NCBI GenBank assembly: GCA_015490995.1
Contig: WFWT01000138.1
Location: 21,451 to 85,450 of the forward strand
Source of the DNA: Anaerolineae bacterium
GTDB lineage: Bacteria > Chloroflexota > Anaerolineae > JAADDB01
Direction of reading: 5' to 3'
DNA: 64,000 nucleotides
The notes beneath the pieces were generated by a model. The model ran no database searches. It was given only the letters and a program-made list of their open reading frames with translations, and had not been told where the DNA came from. Below, piece after piece: positions 1 to 8,507 of this stretch; position 1 is the first letter of the stretch, and each line of letters starts with the position of its first letter. The position numbers were made by a program, and so were the translations under genes.

Positions 1-212
1 CGGTGAAAGGAACTCGCCAATTGCGGCTGTACTACGTGACACAGCCCGCGCTTGATCCTCCCACGTTCGTTTTCTTCGTGAACGATGCTGAACTTGTTCA
101 CTTCTCTTACCAGCGCTACCTGGAAAACCGCATCCGAGAGCAGCATCCTTATGAAGGTACTCCCTTGCGCCTGATTTTTAAGAGCCATGAGGGACGGCGC
201 TCCAACCGCTGA
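1..212 (+). CDS. der: Ribosome-assembly GTPase Der (EngA), C-terminal end only
   Basis: Only the last 70 or so residues are present; the gene starts before the window. The visible part matches the C-terminal KH-like domain of Der, which follows the two GTPase domains and contacts rRNA during 50S subunit maturation. The tell-tale features are the basic strand leading into LRLYYVTQ, the P-P-T-F-V-F-F-V-N stretch, the [10 protein letters not shown] helix and the G-T-P-L-R-L-I-F end, all standard for the family. No GTPase motif is visible because that part lies upstream. The stop is 9 bases before the next start, so the two genes may be co-transcribed. A GTG at position 3 is an internal valine, not a start. 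Confidence 0.9.
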   Translation, partial: VKGTRQLRLYYVTQPALDPPTFVFFVNDAELVHFSYQRYLENRIREQHPYEGTPLRLIFKSHEGRRSNR

Positions 213-221
213 GGTTGATGC

Positions 222-1166
222 ATGAACAGAAATCCGCGGGATATCGGGATTCAAATCTTGCTTGTGGTTTTCTTCATTTTGGCCGTGGGATACCTAGGCC
301 AGGTAGGTTGGGGGGTGCGACCTGTTCCCACGCCCTCTCCCACCCCCGCACCCACGGTGGGCCGGACTTGGTTTGAGGGACAACGAGCGTATAAGCACGT
401 TTTGGCCCAAATGGCCTTCGGTCCACGGGTGCCCGGCACCGAGGCTGCTGCCCGTACCCGGCTGTTCATTCGCAATGAGCTCTTGCGTGTGGGATGGCTT
501 GCCGAACAGGAAGCGTTCGTTTACGAGGGGGTACGGGTGGTCAACCTGGTAGCTCGACAAGGCCAGGGTCCGGTGATTATCCTGGGGGCTCACTATGATA
601 CCCGCCGTGTGGCCGAATTGGACCCCTCCGCAGACAAACGTTCTCAGCCCGTCCCTGGGGCCAACGATGGTGCCAGCGGCGTGGCCGTGCTTCTTGAACT
701 GGCCCGTGTACTCCGGTGGGATACCACACGGTACGCAGTGTGGCTTTACTTCTTCGACGCGGAAGACCAGGGCCGCCTTGACGGGTGGCCTTGGGCTGTA
801 GGGGCCCGTTATGCTGCCCGTAACCTGCCGCCTGACATCGACGTCCAGGCAGTCATTATCGTGGACATGGTCGGTGACGCGGACCAGCAACTTTACTGGG
901 AGGCCAATTCTACCCCCGAGCTCCGCGCCGCCTTGTGGGACATCGCCGCTACGCTGGGATATGGGGCTTATTTTATACCCAAGGAGAAATACCGCATCAT
1001 CGATGATCATGTGCCTTTTCTGGAACGCGGGATTCCAGCGGTTGACATCATCGACTTCGATTACCCGTACTGGCACACTACAGAAGATACGGCCGACAAA
1101 GTGAGCCCTGAGAGCTTGGAACGGGTAGGGCGGGTAGTCCAGCAATGGGTGGAGACCCGGCGGTAA
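222..1166 (+). CDS. M28-family zinc peptidase / glutaminyl-cyclase-like, membrane-anchored
   Basis: A 314-residue exported metallo-hydrolase. Residues about 9-28 form one hydrophobic segment, followed by a Pro/Thr-rich linker, so the catalytic domain is probably tethered outside the membrane. The domain shows the M28 metal-ligand order: G-A-H-Y-D-T (His), G-A-N-D-G-A-S-G (bridging Asp), F-D-A-E-D-Q-G (Glu/Asp), V-D-M-V-G-D (Asp) and a final D-D-H-V-P-F (His). The Y-W-H-T-T-E-D-T motif near the end is typical of both bacterial aminopeptidases and glutaminyl-peptide cyclotransferases. The late D-x-H-x-P-F form resembles the cyclotransferase branch, but sequence alone does not separate the two activities. 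The ATG follows der closely. Confidence 0.82.
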   Translation: MNRNPRDIGIQILLVVFFILAVGYLGQVGWGVRPVPTPSPTPAPTVGRTWFEGQRAYKHVLAQMAFGPRVPGTEAAARTRLFIRNELLRVGWLAEQEAFVYEGVRVVNLVARQGQGPVIILGAHYDTRRVAELDPSADKRSQPVPGANDGASGVAVLLELARVLRWDTTRYAVWLYFFDAEDQGRLDGWPWAVGARYAARNLPPDIDVQAVIIVDMVGDADQQLYWEANSTPELRAALWDIAATLGYGAYFIPKEKYRIIDDHVPFLERGIPAVDIIDFDYPYWHTTEDTADKVSPESLERVGRVVQQWVETRR

Positions 1167-1211
1167 GGTTTTCCTGGCTCATCTTCGCGTCTCCTGGGGA
1201 AGGAAGGTATC

Positions 1212-2384
1212 GTGACGAAGATTACACTAGCCGAACGTTTAGAGCGAGTCCCTCCTTATCCTTTCGTCGTACTGGCTGAACGGGTGCGTCATTTGCAGGA
1301 GCGGGGTGTAGATGTCATCCGCATGGACATTGGCGCACCGGATATGCCCCCTCCTCCTCACGTGGTGGACAGTCTGATAGCGGCTGTCCGGCAACCGGAG
1401 ATGCATGGGTATCCTGGTTACCGTGGCACACCGGAGTTAAAAGCAGCTTTCGCTTCCTATTACCAGGATCGTTTTGGGGTCACTTTAGATCCCGAACAAG
1501 AAGTGCTGCCACTTATCGGGTCCAAAGAGGGCCTGCACCATATCACCCTAGCTCTAGTCAACCCAGGGGATATTGTGCTGGTGCCGGATCCCGGCTACCC
1601 GGCTTACCGAGCGTCCGCACGCCTTGCGGGTGCCGAGGTTGTGCCCATGCGTCTGTGCCGGGAGAACGGTTTTCTTCCAGACCTGGACACATTATCCCCT
1701 TCGGTCCTTCGGCGGGCAAAGCTATTGTGGCTTAATTACCCTAATAACCCAACCGGCGCGGTCGCGTCGTACTCATTTTTTGAGGATGTGGTGCGCTTTG
1801 CTCAGAAGTGGGGGGTGCTTGTGTGTCACGATGCGCCGTACACAGATGTCACCTTTGACGGTTATACTGCCCCTAGTCTTCTGGCCGTCCCAGGTGCGCG
1901 GGAAATAGCGGTGGAGTTCAATTCTCTCTCCAAAGCGTTTAACATGGCGGGATGGCGAGTAGGAGTGGCGGTAGGGTGTCGGGAGGCGATTGCCGCGCTG
2001 TTGCGAATGAAGAGCAACGTGGATACCGGAATTTTCCTGCCCCTGCAACACGCGGCTGCTGTGGCCTTGCGCACTACCTCTCGGGAATGGATACATGCCC
2101 GTAACGCGGCGTACGCGCACCGAAGGGATATTATCTTGGACACCCTCACCCGGCTAGGAATGGAGGCCCACCGCCCCCGCGGTGGACTGTACATTTGGAC
2201 CCGTGTACCCTCTGGTTATACCGGTGACACTTTTGCTATGTATGTCCTGGAGAACGCGGGCGTGGCTTTTGCTCCCGGGAGCATTTATGGCCAGGAAGGC
2301 AAATACTACGTCCGGATCTCCCTGGGGGTGCCGACTGAGCGGGTTCAGGAAGCCATGCGTCGCCTGCAGAACCTCACTCTATGA
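1212..2384 (+). CDS. PLP-dependent class I/II aminotransferase (DapL/aspartate-aminotransferase-like)
   Basis: A 390-residue fold-type I aminotransferase. The N-terminus has the M-D-I-G-A-P-D-x-P-P-P motif, then H-G-Y-P-G-Y-R-G-T-P-E-L and P-L-I-G-S-K-E-G, which resemble the LL-diaminopimelate aminotransferase branch. The substrate and PLP motifs L-N-Y-P-N-N-P-T-G-A and S-L-S-K-A-F-N-M-A-G-W-R-V-G are intact; the lysine in the latter binds PLP. The start is GTG at 1212, chosen because a GGGGAAGGAAGG purine stretch sits just upstream and the conserved N-terminus begins soon after. DapL would place it in lysine and peptidoglycan-precursor synthesis, but other amino-acid aminotransferases share these motifs. 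Its 3' end overlaps the convergent Nudix gene by 11 bases. Confidence 0.85.
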   Translation: MTKITLAERLERVPPYPFVVLAERVRHLQERGVDVIRMDIGAPDMPPPPHVVDSLIAAVRQPEMHGYPGYRGTPELKAAFASYYQDRFGVTLDPEQEVLPLIGSKEGLHHITLALVNPGDIVLVPDPGYPAYRASARLAGAEVVPMRLCRENGFLPDLDTLSPSVLRRAKLLWLNYPNNPTGAVASYSFFEDVVRFAQKWGVLVCHDAPYTDVTFDGYTAPSLLAVPGAREIAVEFNSLSKAFNMAGWRVGVAVGCREAIAALLRMKSNVDTGIFLPLQHAAAVALRTTSREWIHARNAAYAHRRDIILDTLTRLGMEAHRPRGGLYIWTRVPSGYTGDTFAMYVLENAGVAFAPGSIYGQEGKYYVRISLGVPTERVQEAMRRLQNLTL

Positions 2385-2988
2385 AAGACCGCTCCATGAA
2401 GAGCACGCCCAGAAGATTTCGCAGCACACGAGCAGTGAGCCCCCAAATCACTTCACCGTCGTAAGGCTCATAGAAGTACACCGGATAGCGTATCCTTGCC
2501 CATTGACGGTATTCCACACGTACTCTGTGGGGCTGGGCTAACCACGAAAGAGGAACATCAAACACGCGCGCGATCTCATCAGGGGCGGGCGAGAGGGGAA
2601 AGCCGGCAGGGATGATGCCTACTACCGGGTGAACAAGATAGCCGGTAATCACCGGTTGGGGATCCAGCACGCCGATTACATCCACCACGTTCGGTGTGAT
2701 TCCCAACTCCTCATGTGCTTCGCGTAGTGCAACGGCCACAATGTCCACATCACCAGGTTCTTGAACACCTCCGGGTAGAGCCACCTGTCCACGGTGACGG
2801 GGTACCGTGTCTGTGCGCCGGGTCAGCAGGACATGCCATTCCCCATCCCGCCAGAACAGGGGAACAAGCACCGCAGCAGGGCGGAGAGAACGCAGGAGTG
2901 AAGGCGGCAGGGTCGGTGGTCGGGGTTTGTGCGCCTGCAATCGGCGGATTAGAACCTCCCTTGGCATCTCTGACAATGGATTACGCAT
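2374..2988 (-). CDS. Nudix hydrolase, CoA pyrophosphatase-like
   Basis: A 204-residue Nudix protein if it starts at the ATG at 2988. An AAGGA about ten bases upstream favours this over the in-frame ATG at 3081, which would add an unconserved leader. It carries the R-H-R-G-Q-V-A-L-P-G-G motif that precedes the Nudix box in CoA pyrophosphatases (NudL/YeaB type), and a Nudix box ending R-E-A-H-E-E-L-G-I. Members hydrolyse CoA or its derivatives to 4'-phosphopantetheine and 3',5'-ADP, or clean up other nucleoside diphosphates linked to x. It converges on the aminotransferase and is divergent from hflX. Substrate is inferred from family resemblance. Confidence 0.83.
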   Translation of the reverse strand: MRNPLSEMPREVLIRRLQAHKPRPPTLPPSLLRSLRPAAVLVPLFWRDGEWHVLLTRRTDTVPRHRGQVALPGGVQEPGDVDIVAVALREAHEELGITPNVVDVIGVLDPQPVITGYLVHPVVGIIPAGFPLSPAPDEIARVFDVPLSWLAQPHRVRVEYRQWARIRYPVYFYEPYDGEVIWGLTARVLRNLLGVLFMERSFIE

Positions 2989-3097
2989 TGCTGGACGATC
3001 CTTGCTGCATCCGCGATATCTTCCTGTGTGATATGTCAGGATACCATCCTCGCCCAACGTTTTATGATACACTAAGTACACCTCAGGCCTTTAATGC

Positions 3098-3106
3098 TGG
3101 TATAAT
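3098..3106 (+). promoter_or_regulatory. Extended -10 promoter for hflX
   Basis: TGGTATAAT, an extended -10 element with a perfect TATAAT, lies 46 bases before the hflX start. There is no convincing -35 box at the right distance, which is common when the TG extension is present. Confidence 0.5.
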
Positions 3107-3152
3107 GATTTTGGAGTGCTGTTCTACTCAAACTGCGGGAGTAAGGAGGACA

Positions 3153-4514
3153 ATGAGCGGGCGCAAACGTCTTTTGCCGACAGGAACACCCGAGGAGAGG
3201 GCCGTGCTGGTAGGTGTGGAGATTCACCGGCGACGGCGTTGGCAGGATGCCTTCCCTCTCGAGGAGAGCCTGGCAGAGCTGAAGCGCCTTGCAGAAACCG
3301 CAGGCTTACAGGTGGTAGGCACTCTTACCCAGAAACTTGATCGTCCCTTCCCGGCCACTCTCATCGGTAAGGGGAAATTGGAAGAGCTGAAAGCCCTGAT
3401 AGCCGCTACCGGCGCGAACGTGGTTGTGTTTGATGAGGAGCTCTCCCCACGTCAACAACGGGAACTGGAGGAAGCACTGGGCGAAGACGTCAAAGTTTTG
3501 GACCGCACGGCCTTGATCTTGGACATTTTCGCCCAACGGGCCCGTACTAAGGAAGGGGTGTTGCAAGTAGAGCTGGCTCAATATATCTACCGGCTGCCAC
3601 GGTTAACGCGTGCTTGGACCCACTTGGCCCGTCAGGTCGGGGGATCAGCCGGCCGTGGCGGCATTGGTGGAGTGGGACTACGCGGTCCCGGTGAAACTCA
3701 GCTAGAAGTGGATCGCCGGGAGATTAAACGGCGTATCGCCCAACTCCGGAAAGAACTGGCCGAAGTGCGCGCCCATCGGGAACTATACCGCCAGCAACGA
3801 CGGGAAGTGCCGGTTCCTGTCGTCTCGTTGGTGGGATATACCAACGCAGGGAAGTCTACCCTCCTTAACGCGCTAACGAACGCGCAAGTTTACGCAGACG
3901 ACAAACTCTTTGCCACTCTAGATCCCACCACTCGGCGGGTCAAGTTACCGGGGGGCCAGGAGATTCTCCTGACCGATACAGTAGGGTTCATTCAGAAACT
4001 GCCCCCACAACTGGTAGCGGCCTTTCGGGCTACGCTGGAGGAAATATTGGAGGCGAATGTTATCATCCACGTAGTTGACATAACACATCCGGCCGTGGAA
4101 CGACAGGTACGCACAGTAGAAGCTGTCCTCCGACAGCTGGGAGCAGGTGAAAAGCCGGTGGTAATGGCCTTGAACAAAATTGATCGGTTCAGCGAAGAGG
4201 CGTTACAGGCACGGCGGCGACACTTTCCGCAGGGCGTACCGATCTCGGCCCTTAAGGGATGGGGATTGGAGGAGCTGTTGAGTCGAGTAGAAGACGTGTT
4301 GCGGGAACAGATGGTGCCCATTACCGTGCATGTTCCGTACGGGAAGGATAACCTGGTGGCTCTATTTCATCGAATGGGGATAGTGGAAGACGAACGTTAC
4401 ACGGAACACGGCACATTGCTGATAGGGCGTGTGCCTCCGAACATAGCGGGGCAGTTGGAAGCGTACCGTGTGGACGGTGCTAAGGACGAACGTTCCAGGA
4501 TAGAGGGCGTTTAA
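3153..4514 (+). CDS. hflX: GTPase HflX (ribosome-splitting factor)
   Basis: A 453-residue HflX. The ATG at 3153 is preceded by a good AGGAGGA site; the frame stays open further upstream but that part overlaps the Nudix gene and is not conserved. The N-terminal HflX domain contains G-K-G-K-L-E-E-L and V-F-D-E-E-L-S-P-R-Q-Q-R-E-L-E, then the D-R-T-A-L-I-L-D-I-F-A-Q-R-A-R-T-x-E-G linker and the Gly-rich G-G-x-G-x-R-G-P-G-E-T-Q-L-E segment. The G domain follows: G-Y-T-N-A-G-K-S-T (P-loop), D-T-V-G-F-I (G3) and N-K-I-D (G4). HflX binds the 50S E-site and dissociates stalled or heat-damaged ribosomes, which fits a thermophile. It is cytoplasmic and probably monocistronic. Confidence 0.95.
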   Translation: MSGRKRLLPTGTPEERAVLVGVEIHRRRRWQDAFPLEESLAELKRLAETAGLQVVGTLTQKLDRPFPATLIGKGKLEELKALIAATGANVVVFDEELSPRQQRELEEALGEDVKVLDRTALILDIFAQRARTKEGVLQVELAQYIYRLPRLTRAWTHLARQVGGSAGRGGIGGVGLRGPGETQLEVDRREIKRRIAQLRKELAEVRAHRELYRQQRREVPVPVVSLVGYTNAGKSTLLNALTNAQVYADDKLFATLDPTTRRVKLPGGQEILLTDTVGFIQKLPPQLVAAFRATLEEILEANVIIHVVDITHPAVERQVRTVEAVLRQLGAGEKPVVMALNKIDRFSEEALQARRRHFPQGVPISALKGWGLEELLSRVEDVLREQMVPITVHVPYGKDNLVALFHRMGIVEDERYTEHGTLLIGRVPPNIAGQLEAYRVDGAKDERSRIEGV

Positions 4515-5010
4515 CAGCATTTTGGGGCACGGGAATTCCTGTTAAGGGGGGCAGTGAGGGATAGAACTTGATTAACACTAGGGATATTATGTCAAGTTAT
4601 GGGTGTCCACAAATCCTGGCCGACCTGAAGGGAATCCCTGCCCAGACCACCACGTGCAACTTCGGCATAAGGTCATTGCGAAGACCACAAACAAGCCCGA
4701 GGACGCTGCTTATGGGGGCTGGTTGATGGCATAACGGCCGACCTGATCCCGGAGGGAGCCGAGGTAATCGCCATTTAGCCCTAGGCCCCCCTTTTCAGGT
4801 AACACTATCGGTGCCGTGTTCTGTGACCTGAGGTCAGATGTCTGTTCATGTATCGGAGAATCTGAGGATAAAAGAACAGGCGTTGGCCTGCCCCTCTATC
4901 TTCCGCTTCCCACCTATCTTACGACCGTACACACTTGCTCTCCCCCCTTGTTGTTCGCTATAATGTTCAAAAAATAGCTCAACCATTTGTGCCGGAAAGG
5001 GAGGGGACAC
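4515..5010. other. Gene-poor stretch between hflX and the toxin-antitoxin pair
   Basis: About 500 bases without a convincing gene. Short open stretches occur on the plus strand around 4640-4770 in more than one frame, as expected for decayed coding DNA, but I could not match them to any family. The only clear signal is the toxin-antitoxin promoter at its right end. Confidence 0.4.
4935..4964 (+). promoter_or_regulatory. Promoter of the Phd/PIN module
   Basis: TTGCTC at 4935, an 18-base spacer and a perfect TATAAT at 4959 precede the antitoxin start by 46 bases. Phd-type antitoxins normally repress their own promoter, so an operator is expected here. Confidence 0.5.
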
Positions 5011-5343
5011 GTGGCCAAAGTAATTTCCGCCACCGAGGCCAAGGTCCGCTGGGGCAAGGTGATGGACTGGGTGGCCGACGAAGGAGAGGAGGTGATCATC
5101 GAGACGCGAGGGCGCCCCAGGGCCGTCCTGCTCAGCTATGAAGCATACCGGGAGTTCCGGCGTCTGCGAGAGGAAGCCCACCGCCGGGAGGCACTGAGGC
5201 GGTTGGAAGCGCTGGCCCGGGAGGTGAAGGAGCGCAACCGCGACCTGAGCGCCGAGGAGGCCGAGGCCCTGGCCGACCGCTTCGTGCGGGAAGTGATTGA
5301 GGAGATGGTCGCGGAGGGCAAAATAGCCTTCCAGGAAGAGTGA
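5011..5343 (+). CDS. Antitoxin of the Phd/YefM family
   Basis: A 110-residue antitoxin. The start is taken as GTG at 5011 because a GGAAAGGGAGGGG ribosome site precedes it and the Phd/YefM fold begins right after, at residues 4-55: S-A-T-E-A-K-x-x-W-G-K-V-x-D-W-V, then the strand E-V-I-I-E-T-R-G-R-P-R-A-V-L-L-S-Y-E-A-Y. This N-terminal part should bind operator DNA as a dimer. The long, highly charged C-terminal helix (residues 55-110) would wrap and neutralise the toxin. One base separates its stop from the toxin ATG. The pair is visibly GC-richer than the flanking housekeeping genes. Confidence 0.85.
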   Translation: MAKVISATEAKVRWGKVMDWVADEGEEVIIETRGRPRAVLLSYEAYREFRRLREEAHRREALRRLEALAREVKERNRDLSAEEAEALADRFVREVIEEMVAEGKIAFQEE

Positions 5344-5344
5344 A

Positions 5345-5788
5345 ATGCGGGCGCTCCTGGACGCCAACCTGTTCGTCAGCTATCTCCTGCATCCGGAATG
5401 GGACAGCCCCAGCGCGCAGATTATCCACGCGGCCGTCAAGGGTGAGTTCACCCTGTTGCTGCCCGAAGCGTTACTCGACGAACTCGTGCAGGCCATTGGC
5501 AGGAAGCCTTACCTGAACCGGCGCATCCGACGGGAGGAGATGGCAGTCCTGGCGGAGGTGTTGAAAGGGGTGGCGGAAATCATCCCGCGGATTACGGCGC
5601 CCATCCCACGGGTGACCCGGGACCCTAAGGATGACTACCTTATCGCCTACGCTCTGGTGGGCAGGGCGGATTACCTGGTCACGGGCGACAAGGATCTGCT
5701 GGTCCTGGAGCAGGTGGACGACCTGCGCATCCTGACCCCGCGGGCGTTTCTGACGCTGCTGGAGGCGCGACGTTCCGGCGGTGAGTAG
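5345..5788 (+). CDS. PIN-domain ribonuclease toxin
   Basis: A 147-residue PIN domain, probably the toxin partner of the Phd-like antitoxin encoded immediately upstream. The acidic residues that bind Mg2+ or Mn2+ are all visible: D6 in the first strand (LLDANLF), E41/E46 in the helix after LLPE, D93 and D96-D97 in R-D-P-K-D-D, and D115/D117 in T-G-D-K-D-L. The R-D-x-K-D-D-Y-L form is characteristic of the putative toxin component, PIN-family branch. Such toxins cleave RNA and stop growth when the labile antitoxin is lost. The catalytic set looks complete, so the toxin is likely active. The specific RNA target cannot be read from sequence. Confidence 0.88.
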   Translation: MRALLDANLFVSYLLHPEWDSPSAQIIHAAVKGEFTLLLPEALLDELVQAIGRKPYLNRRIRREEMAVLAEVLKGVAEIIPRITAPIPRVTRDPKDDYLIAYALVGRADYLVTGDKDLLVLEQVDDLRILTPRAFLTLLEARRSGGE

Positions 5789-6345
5789 GAACATGCTTCC
5801 CCTCGGGTGACATCCCTCACGCGCCCACGTGCTCTGATGCAGCCGCCAGCGACGGCGCCAAATATGCCCACACCGTTTTTCACTCCGCTGCCACGGTTGC
5901 ACCTGCCTCCGGGCCATTTGAGGGGGCCGGCCCACCCGCCGGAGGAATACCGGGCGACCGGGAGATTGTCCCGTGCCAGTCGCAAGCCTTCTCCTTTTCC
6001 ACCCACTCCCGCTCCTCTTGGACCGTCTCCCGGCAGCGGCGCACAAGCGCCACCTCCCCCTCTCCGCCCGCAACTCCCCTCGCGTCGCGCGTTCTACTTC
6101 CTCCACTCGGGTCGCGGCCATCATCCAGTACTTCTGAAAGCGCCCGATCACGTCCTGTTGGCGGCATGTCTTGGTGAACCAGCGAAGCAGACGCTTCCAC
6201 CGGTCGGTGTGACGGTGGGGAATGGAGATGCGGCGGAAGAACTGAACGTTCAAGGTCAGCACCCTGTCCGCGCATCTCATCGTAGAGGAACCGGCCATCT
6301 CCCTCCTGTCCGGCCGATGGTGGCCGGTAGGAACGTTCCAGCACC
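5789..6345. other. Gene-poor GC-rich stretch downstream of the toxin gene
   Basis: About 560 bases where several frames stay open on both strands because of base composition. On the minus strand, fragments around 6020-6330 have plausible amino-acid composition but switch frame, which suggests a decayed gene. No family could be recognised and no start with a ribosome site stands out. Confidence 0.35.
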
Positions 6346-6810
6346 TCATTCTGGAATCGGCACCCCAATGAGTGTCAACAGGAACGCAACCACAACGGTC
6401 AGAGAGAGAAAAAGCCCCGACATTACCAGGCCGATCAGGCACCCGCCAGACCAGTGGGCACTCTGTACTTCTCGCTCGCCCGCCCTAAATGCCTCTATGT
6501 CCTTCTCCATCTGTTTTTTCAGGTAGAACAGCACACCGATATTCACGGCGAAAGCGAGCAACCGCCCCGTATTGGCCGGCAGAAGCAAAAGCACGGCAAA
6601 CACTGGCGCTGCGGCCGCGCCTGCCAGGAGATGCGTGAGGACTTTCTTTTTCAGGCCCATGCGCATCCAGTTAAGCGCGGCCAGGCCAAGGCCGCCAGGA
6701 AAGCCGAGGAAAAAGGTGATATAACCGATGGCGCGTGGTGTCCATAACTTTACAGGCGGCGGGGAGGACACCGGGAGCCGATCGGACGTGGTGGAAAGTG
6801 GGTCTGACAT
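6346..6810 (-). CDS. Small membrane protein of unknown function
   Basis: A 154-residue protein. ATG at 6810 is preferred because GGAGGT lies four bases upstream; another in-frame ATG four codons earlier is possible. The N-terminal 20 residues are Ser/Pro-rich. Hydrophobic segments lie roughly at residues 28-46 (Gly-rich, interrupted by a basic patch), 56-75, 76-95 and 125-150, so it is a multi-pass membrane protein with a short charged cytoplasmic loop of the K-K-Q-M-E-K-D-I-E type. I do not recognise a family. It sits downstream of the sugar operon on the same strand but about 170 bases away and is probably expressed separately. Confidence 0.6.
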   Translation of the reverse strand: MSDPLSTTSDRLPVSSPPPVKLWTPRAIGYITFFLGFPGGLGLAALNWMRMGLKKKVLTHLLAGAAAAPVFAVLLLLPANTGRLLAFAVNIGVLFYLKKQMEKDIEAFRAGEREVQSAHWSGGCLIGLVMSGLFLSLTVVVAFLLTLIGVPIPE

Positions 6811-6982
6811 GGCCACCTCCATGTGTTGCTCAATCGGGGGGTGCTGTGTGGGATAGATCCATGGTGGAGGAGTATACCATCGATCCCCCAAACGAAAAAA
6901 GTCCCCTAGGCCCGGTCGGAAGCGTTGCTCCCCATAACTCACTTCCACCATGGCACGCTTTAGTCGAGCAAGTGTGATTGCC

Positions 6983-8500
6983 CTATGCCTTTGGTATTGT
7001 GCTCCCCTCAAAATAAAGGGCTGTCAACTCTTCTAGAGTAATGTCCGTATCCGGGGCAGGACGTTGAAAATAGGGATGAAGGGGTATTCGAGGATGGGTG
7101 ACAGCCCTTTTCTTGTCTTGAACGATGGCTTGGAATGTTGCCAGGTAGCGTGCTGCCGTGTGTTGCCATTGAAATGATGACCAAACGCGACTTTGCGCCA
7201 GGTGGGCCATTTGTTCCCACAGGTCGGTATTCGCGATCAACGTGTGGATGTGGTGGCCCATCTCCTCTGGACGTTCGGGATCACACAACACCCCATATAG
7301 AACACCGTTTTCTTGGAAGATCTCGGCTGGTCCCCCGTTTTGGGTCACTACCACCGGCAGGCCACATGCGGCAGCCTCCAACGGGGCTAAGCCGAAGGGT
7401 TCGTACAGGGACGGAAGCACAAACACTGAGCGACGGTCACGAAAGTACCTGTAAGCCGCAGCCAGCGCGCGCTGCCCCTTAAGTGAAAACGCGCTTATTT
7501 TGCCCTTTAATTGGTACGTTTGCACGAGATGCCGTAACTTCCGCATGATCTCGCGTTCCCCTGCGCTGAGACCCTCGTCGCTCTGTAGTGGATCATCGGC
7601 TCCGGCGGTGATAAGGACCAGGTTAGCCTTGGCCTGTAAGTGTGGGGTCAAAGCATATGCCTTTACGAGCCCTACGTGGTTCTTTTTGGGATCCAGGCGG
7701 GCCGACATAAGGATAGCAGGCAATGGGCGTCGGTGCGGTGGCAAATCGCGCGCAAGGCGCTGTTCTATGTGTTGATGTATCGCATGCTCCTCCTGTCCCC
7801 CTCCTTGGGGATGGAACACTGCGGTGTCAACCCCTGGCGGTATAAGTACGAACCGACGGTCGTCGTGCACGTCTACAGCCCCGTGGTATGCCCGATGTGC
7901 GTACTGCTGAAATCGCTCCTGCCGGGTACTGACCACAATACGGGTGGCCCAATTCATGCTCAAGCGCTCTGCTATTAGTCGTCGTCCAAAGCGATAACGG
8001 GCGTCCATGGCCGCGATGTTTGTTCGGTTTACACCCAAGCGATCCATCTTCTGGGCACCGAGGGAATGGGCGGTGAAGGTAAACGGCCTGTCGGTAGCTT
8101 CAGCCAGCAGCACTCCTGCAATGCCCCCGTCCCCGTAATGGGCCGAGAAGACCTCCGGTAATCTGCCTTCTTCCCGGTAAAATGACAGAATGTGGGGCAC
8201 CCAATCGCGTGGGATGTGGGGCCAGAGAGCTTCTTTGGGAAGAAAGTGAGGAGGACCGGCCGGGAGTCGTACGATGCGCACGTTAGGCGCGTTGGGATAA
8301 CGATCAAAACGAGCTGCGAATTCCGGCCAGGCAGGGTCTATAATCTGCCGGGTCAGGATATCCACTTGACAGCCCAGTTTGCCCAGTTCCAGGGCCAGAT
8401 GTTTAACGTATACCAGCTGTCCACCGAAATCAGGATGGGCTGTCCAATAACTGTCATTTGGGTCGAAATTGCCTTGGGGGTTAAGAAGCGCAATGTGCAT
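6983..8500 (-). CDS. GT4 glycosyltransferase, sucrose-phosphate synthase-like
   Basis: A 505-residue retaining glycosyltransferase of the SPS/mannosylfructose-phosphate-synthase type. The start at 8500 gives the conserved N-terminus M-H-I-A-L-L-N-P-Q-G-N-F and is preceded by AGGAG overlapping the stop of the kinase gene. Residues 10-40 hold the D-F-G-G-Q-L-V-Y-V-K acceptor-loop motif, then T-A-H-S-L-G-A-Q-K and, in the donor domain, M-S-A-R-L-D-P-K-K-N and the E-x7-E motif Y-E-P-F-G-L-A-P-L-E-A. These fit transfer of a hexose from a nucleotide sugar to fructose-6-phosphate. No C-terminal phosphatase domain is present. Sucrose or mannosylfructose would serve as a compatible solute or storage sugar; the donor is not determined by what I can see. 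Confidence 0.83.
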   Translation of the reverse strand: MHIALLNPQGNFDPNDSYWTAHPDFGGQLVYVKHLALELGKLGCQVDILTRQIIDPAWPEFAARFDRYPNAPNVRIVRLPAGPPHFLPKEALWPHIPRDWVPHILSFYREEGRLPEVFSAHYGDGGIAGVLLAEATDRPFTFTAHSLGAQKMDRLGVNRTNIAAMDARYRFGRRLIAERLSMNWATRIVVSTRQERFQQYAHRAYHGAVDVHDDRRFVLIPPGVDTAVFHPQGGGQEEHAIHQHIEQRLARDLPPHRRPLPAILMSARLDPKKNHVGLVKAYALTPHLQAKANLVLITAGADDPLQSDEGLSAGEREIMRKLRHLVQTYQLKGKISAFSLKGQRALAAAYRYFRDRRSVFVLPSLYEPFGLAPLEAAACGLPVVVTQNGGPAEIFQENGVLYGVLCDPERPEEMGHHIHTLIANTDLWEQMAHLAQSRVWSSFQWQHTAARYLATFQAIVQDKKRAVTHPRIPLHPYFQRPAPDTDITLEELTALYFEGSTIPKA

Positions 8501-8507
8501 CAGCTTG

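Noticed and set aside
294..1145. Long open frame on the minus strand opposite the M28 peptidase gene
   Set aside because: Composition-driven shadow; the plus-strand frame has all M28 motifs and a coherent start.
5471..6442. A 323-codon minus-strand frame across the toxin gene and the gap after it
   Set aside because: Arg/Trp-rich with no recognisable domain and it overlaps the well-supported PIN gene; the open frame is best explained by high GC. Part of it may be decayed coding DNA but this could not be shown.
5807..6526. A 239-codon plus-strand frame, Pro/Arg-rich
   Set aside because: Low-complexity composition typical of a shadow; no ribosome site; overlaps the membrane protein gene on the other strand.
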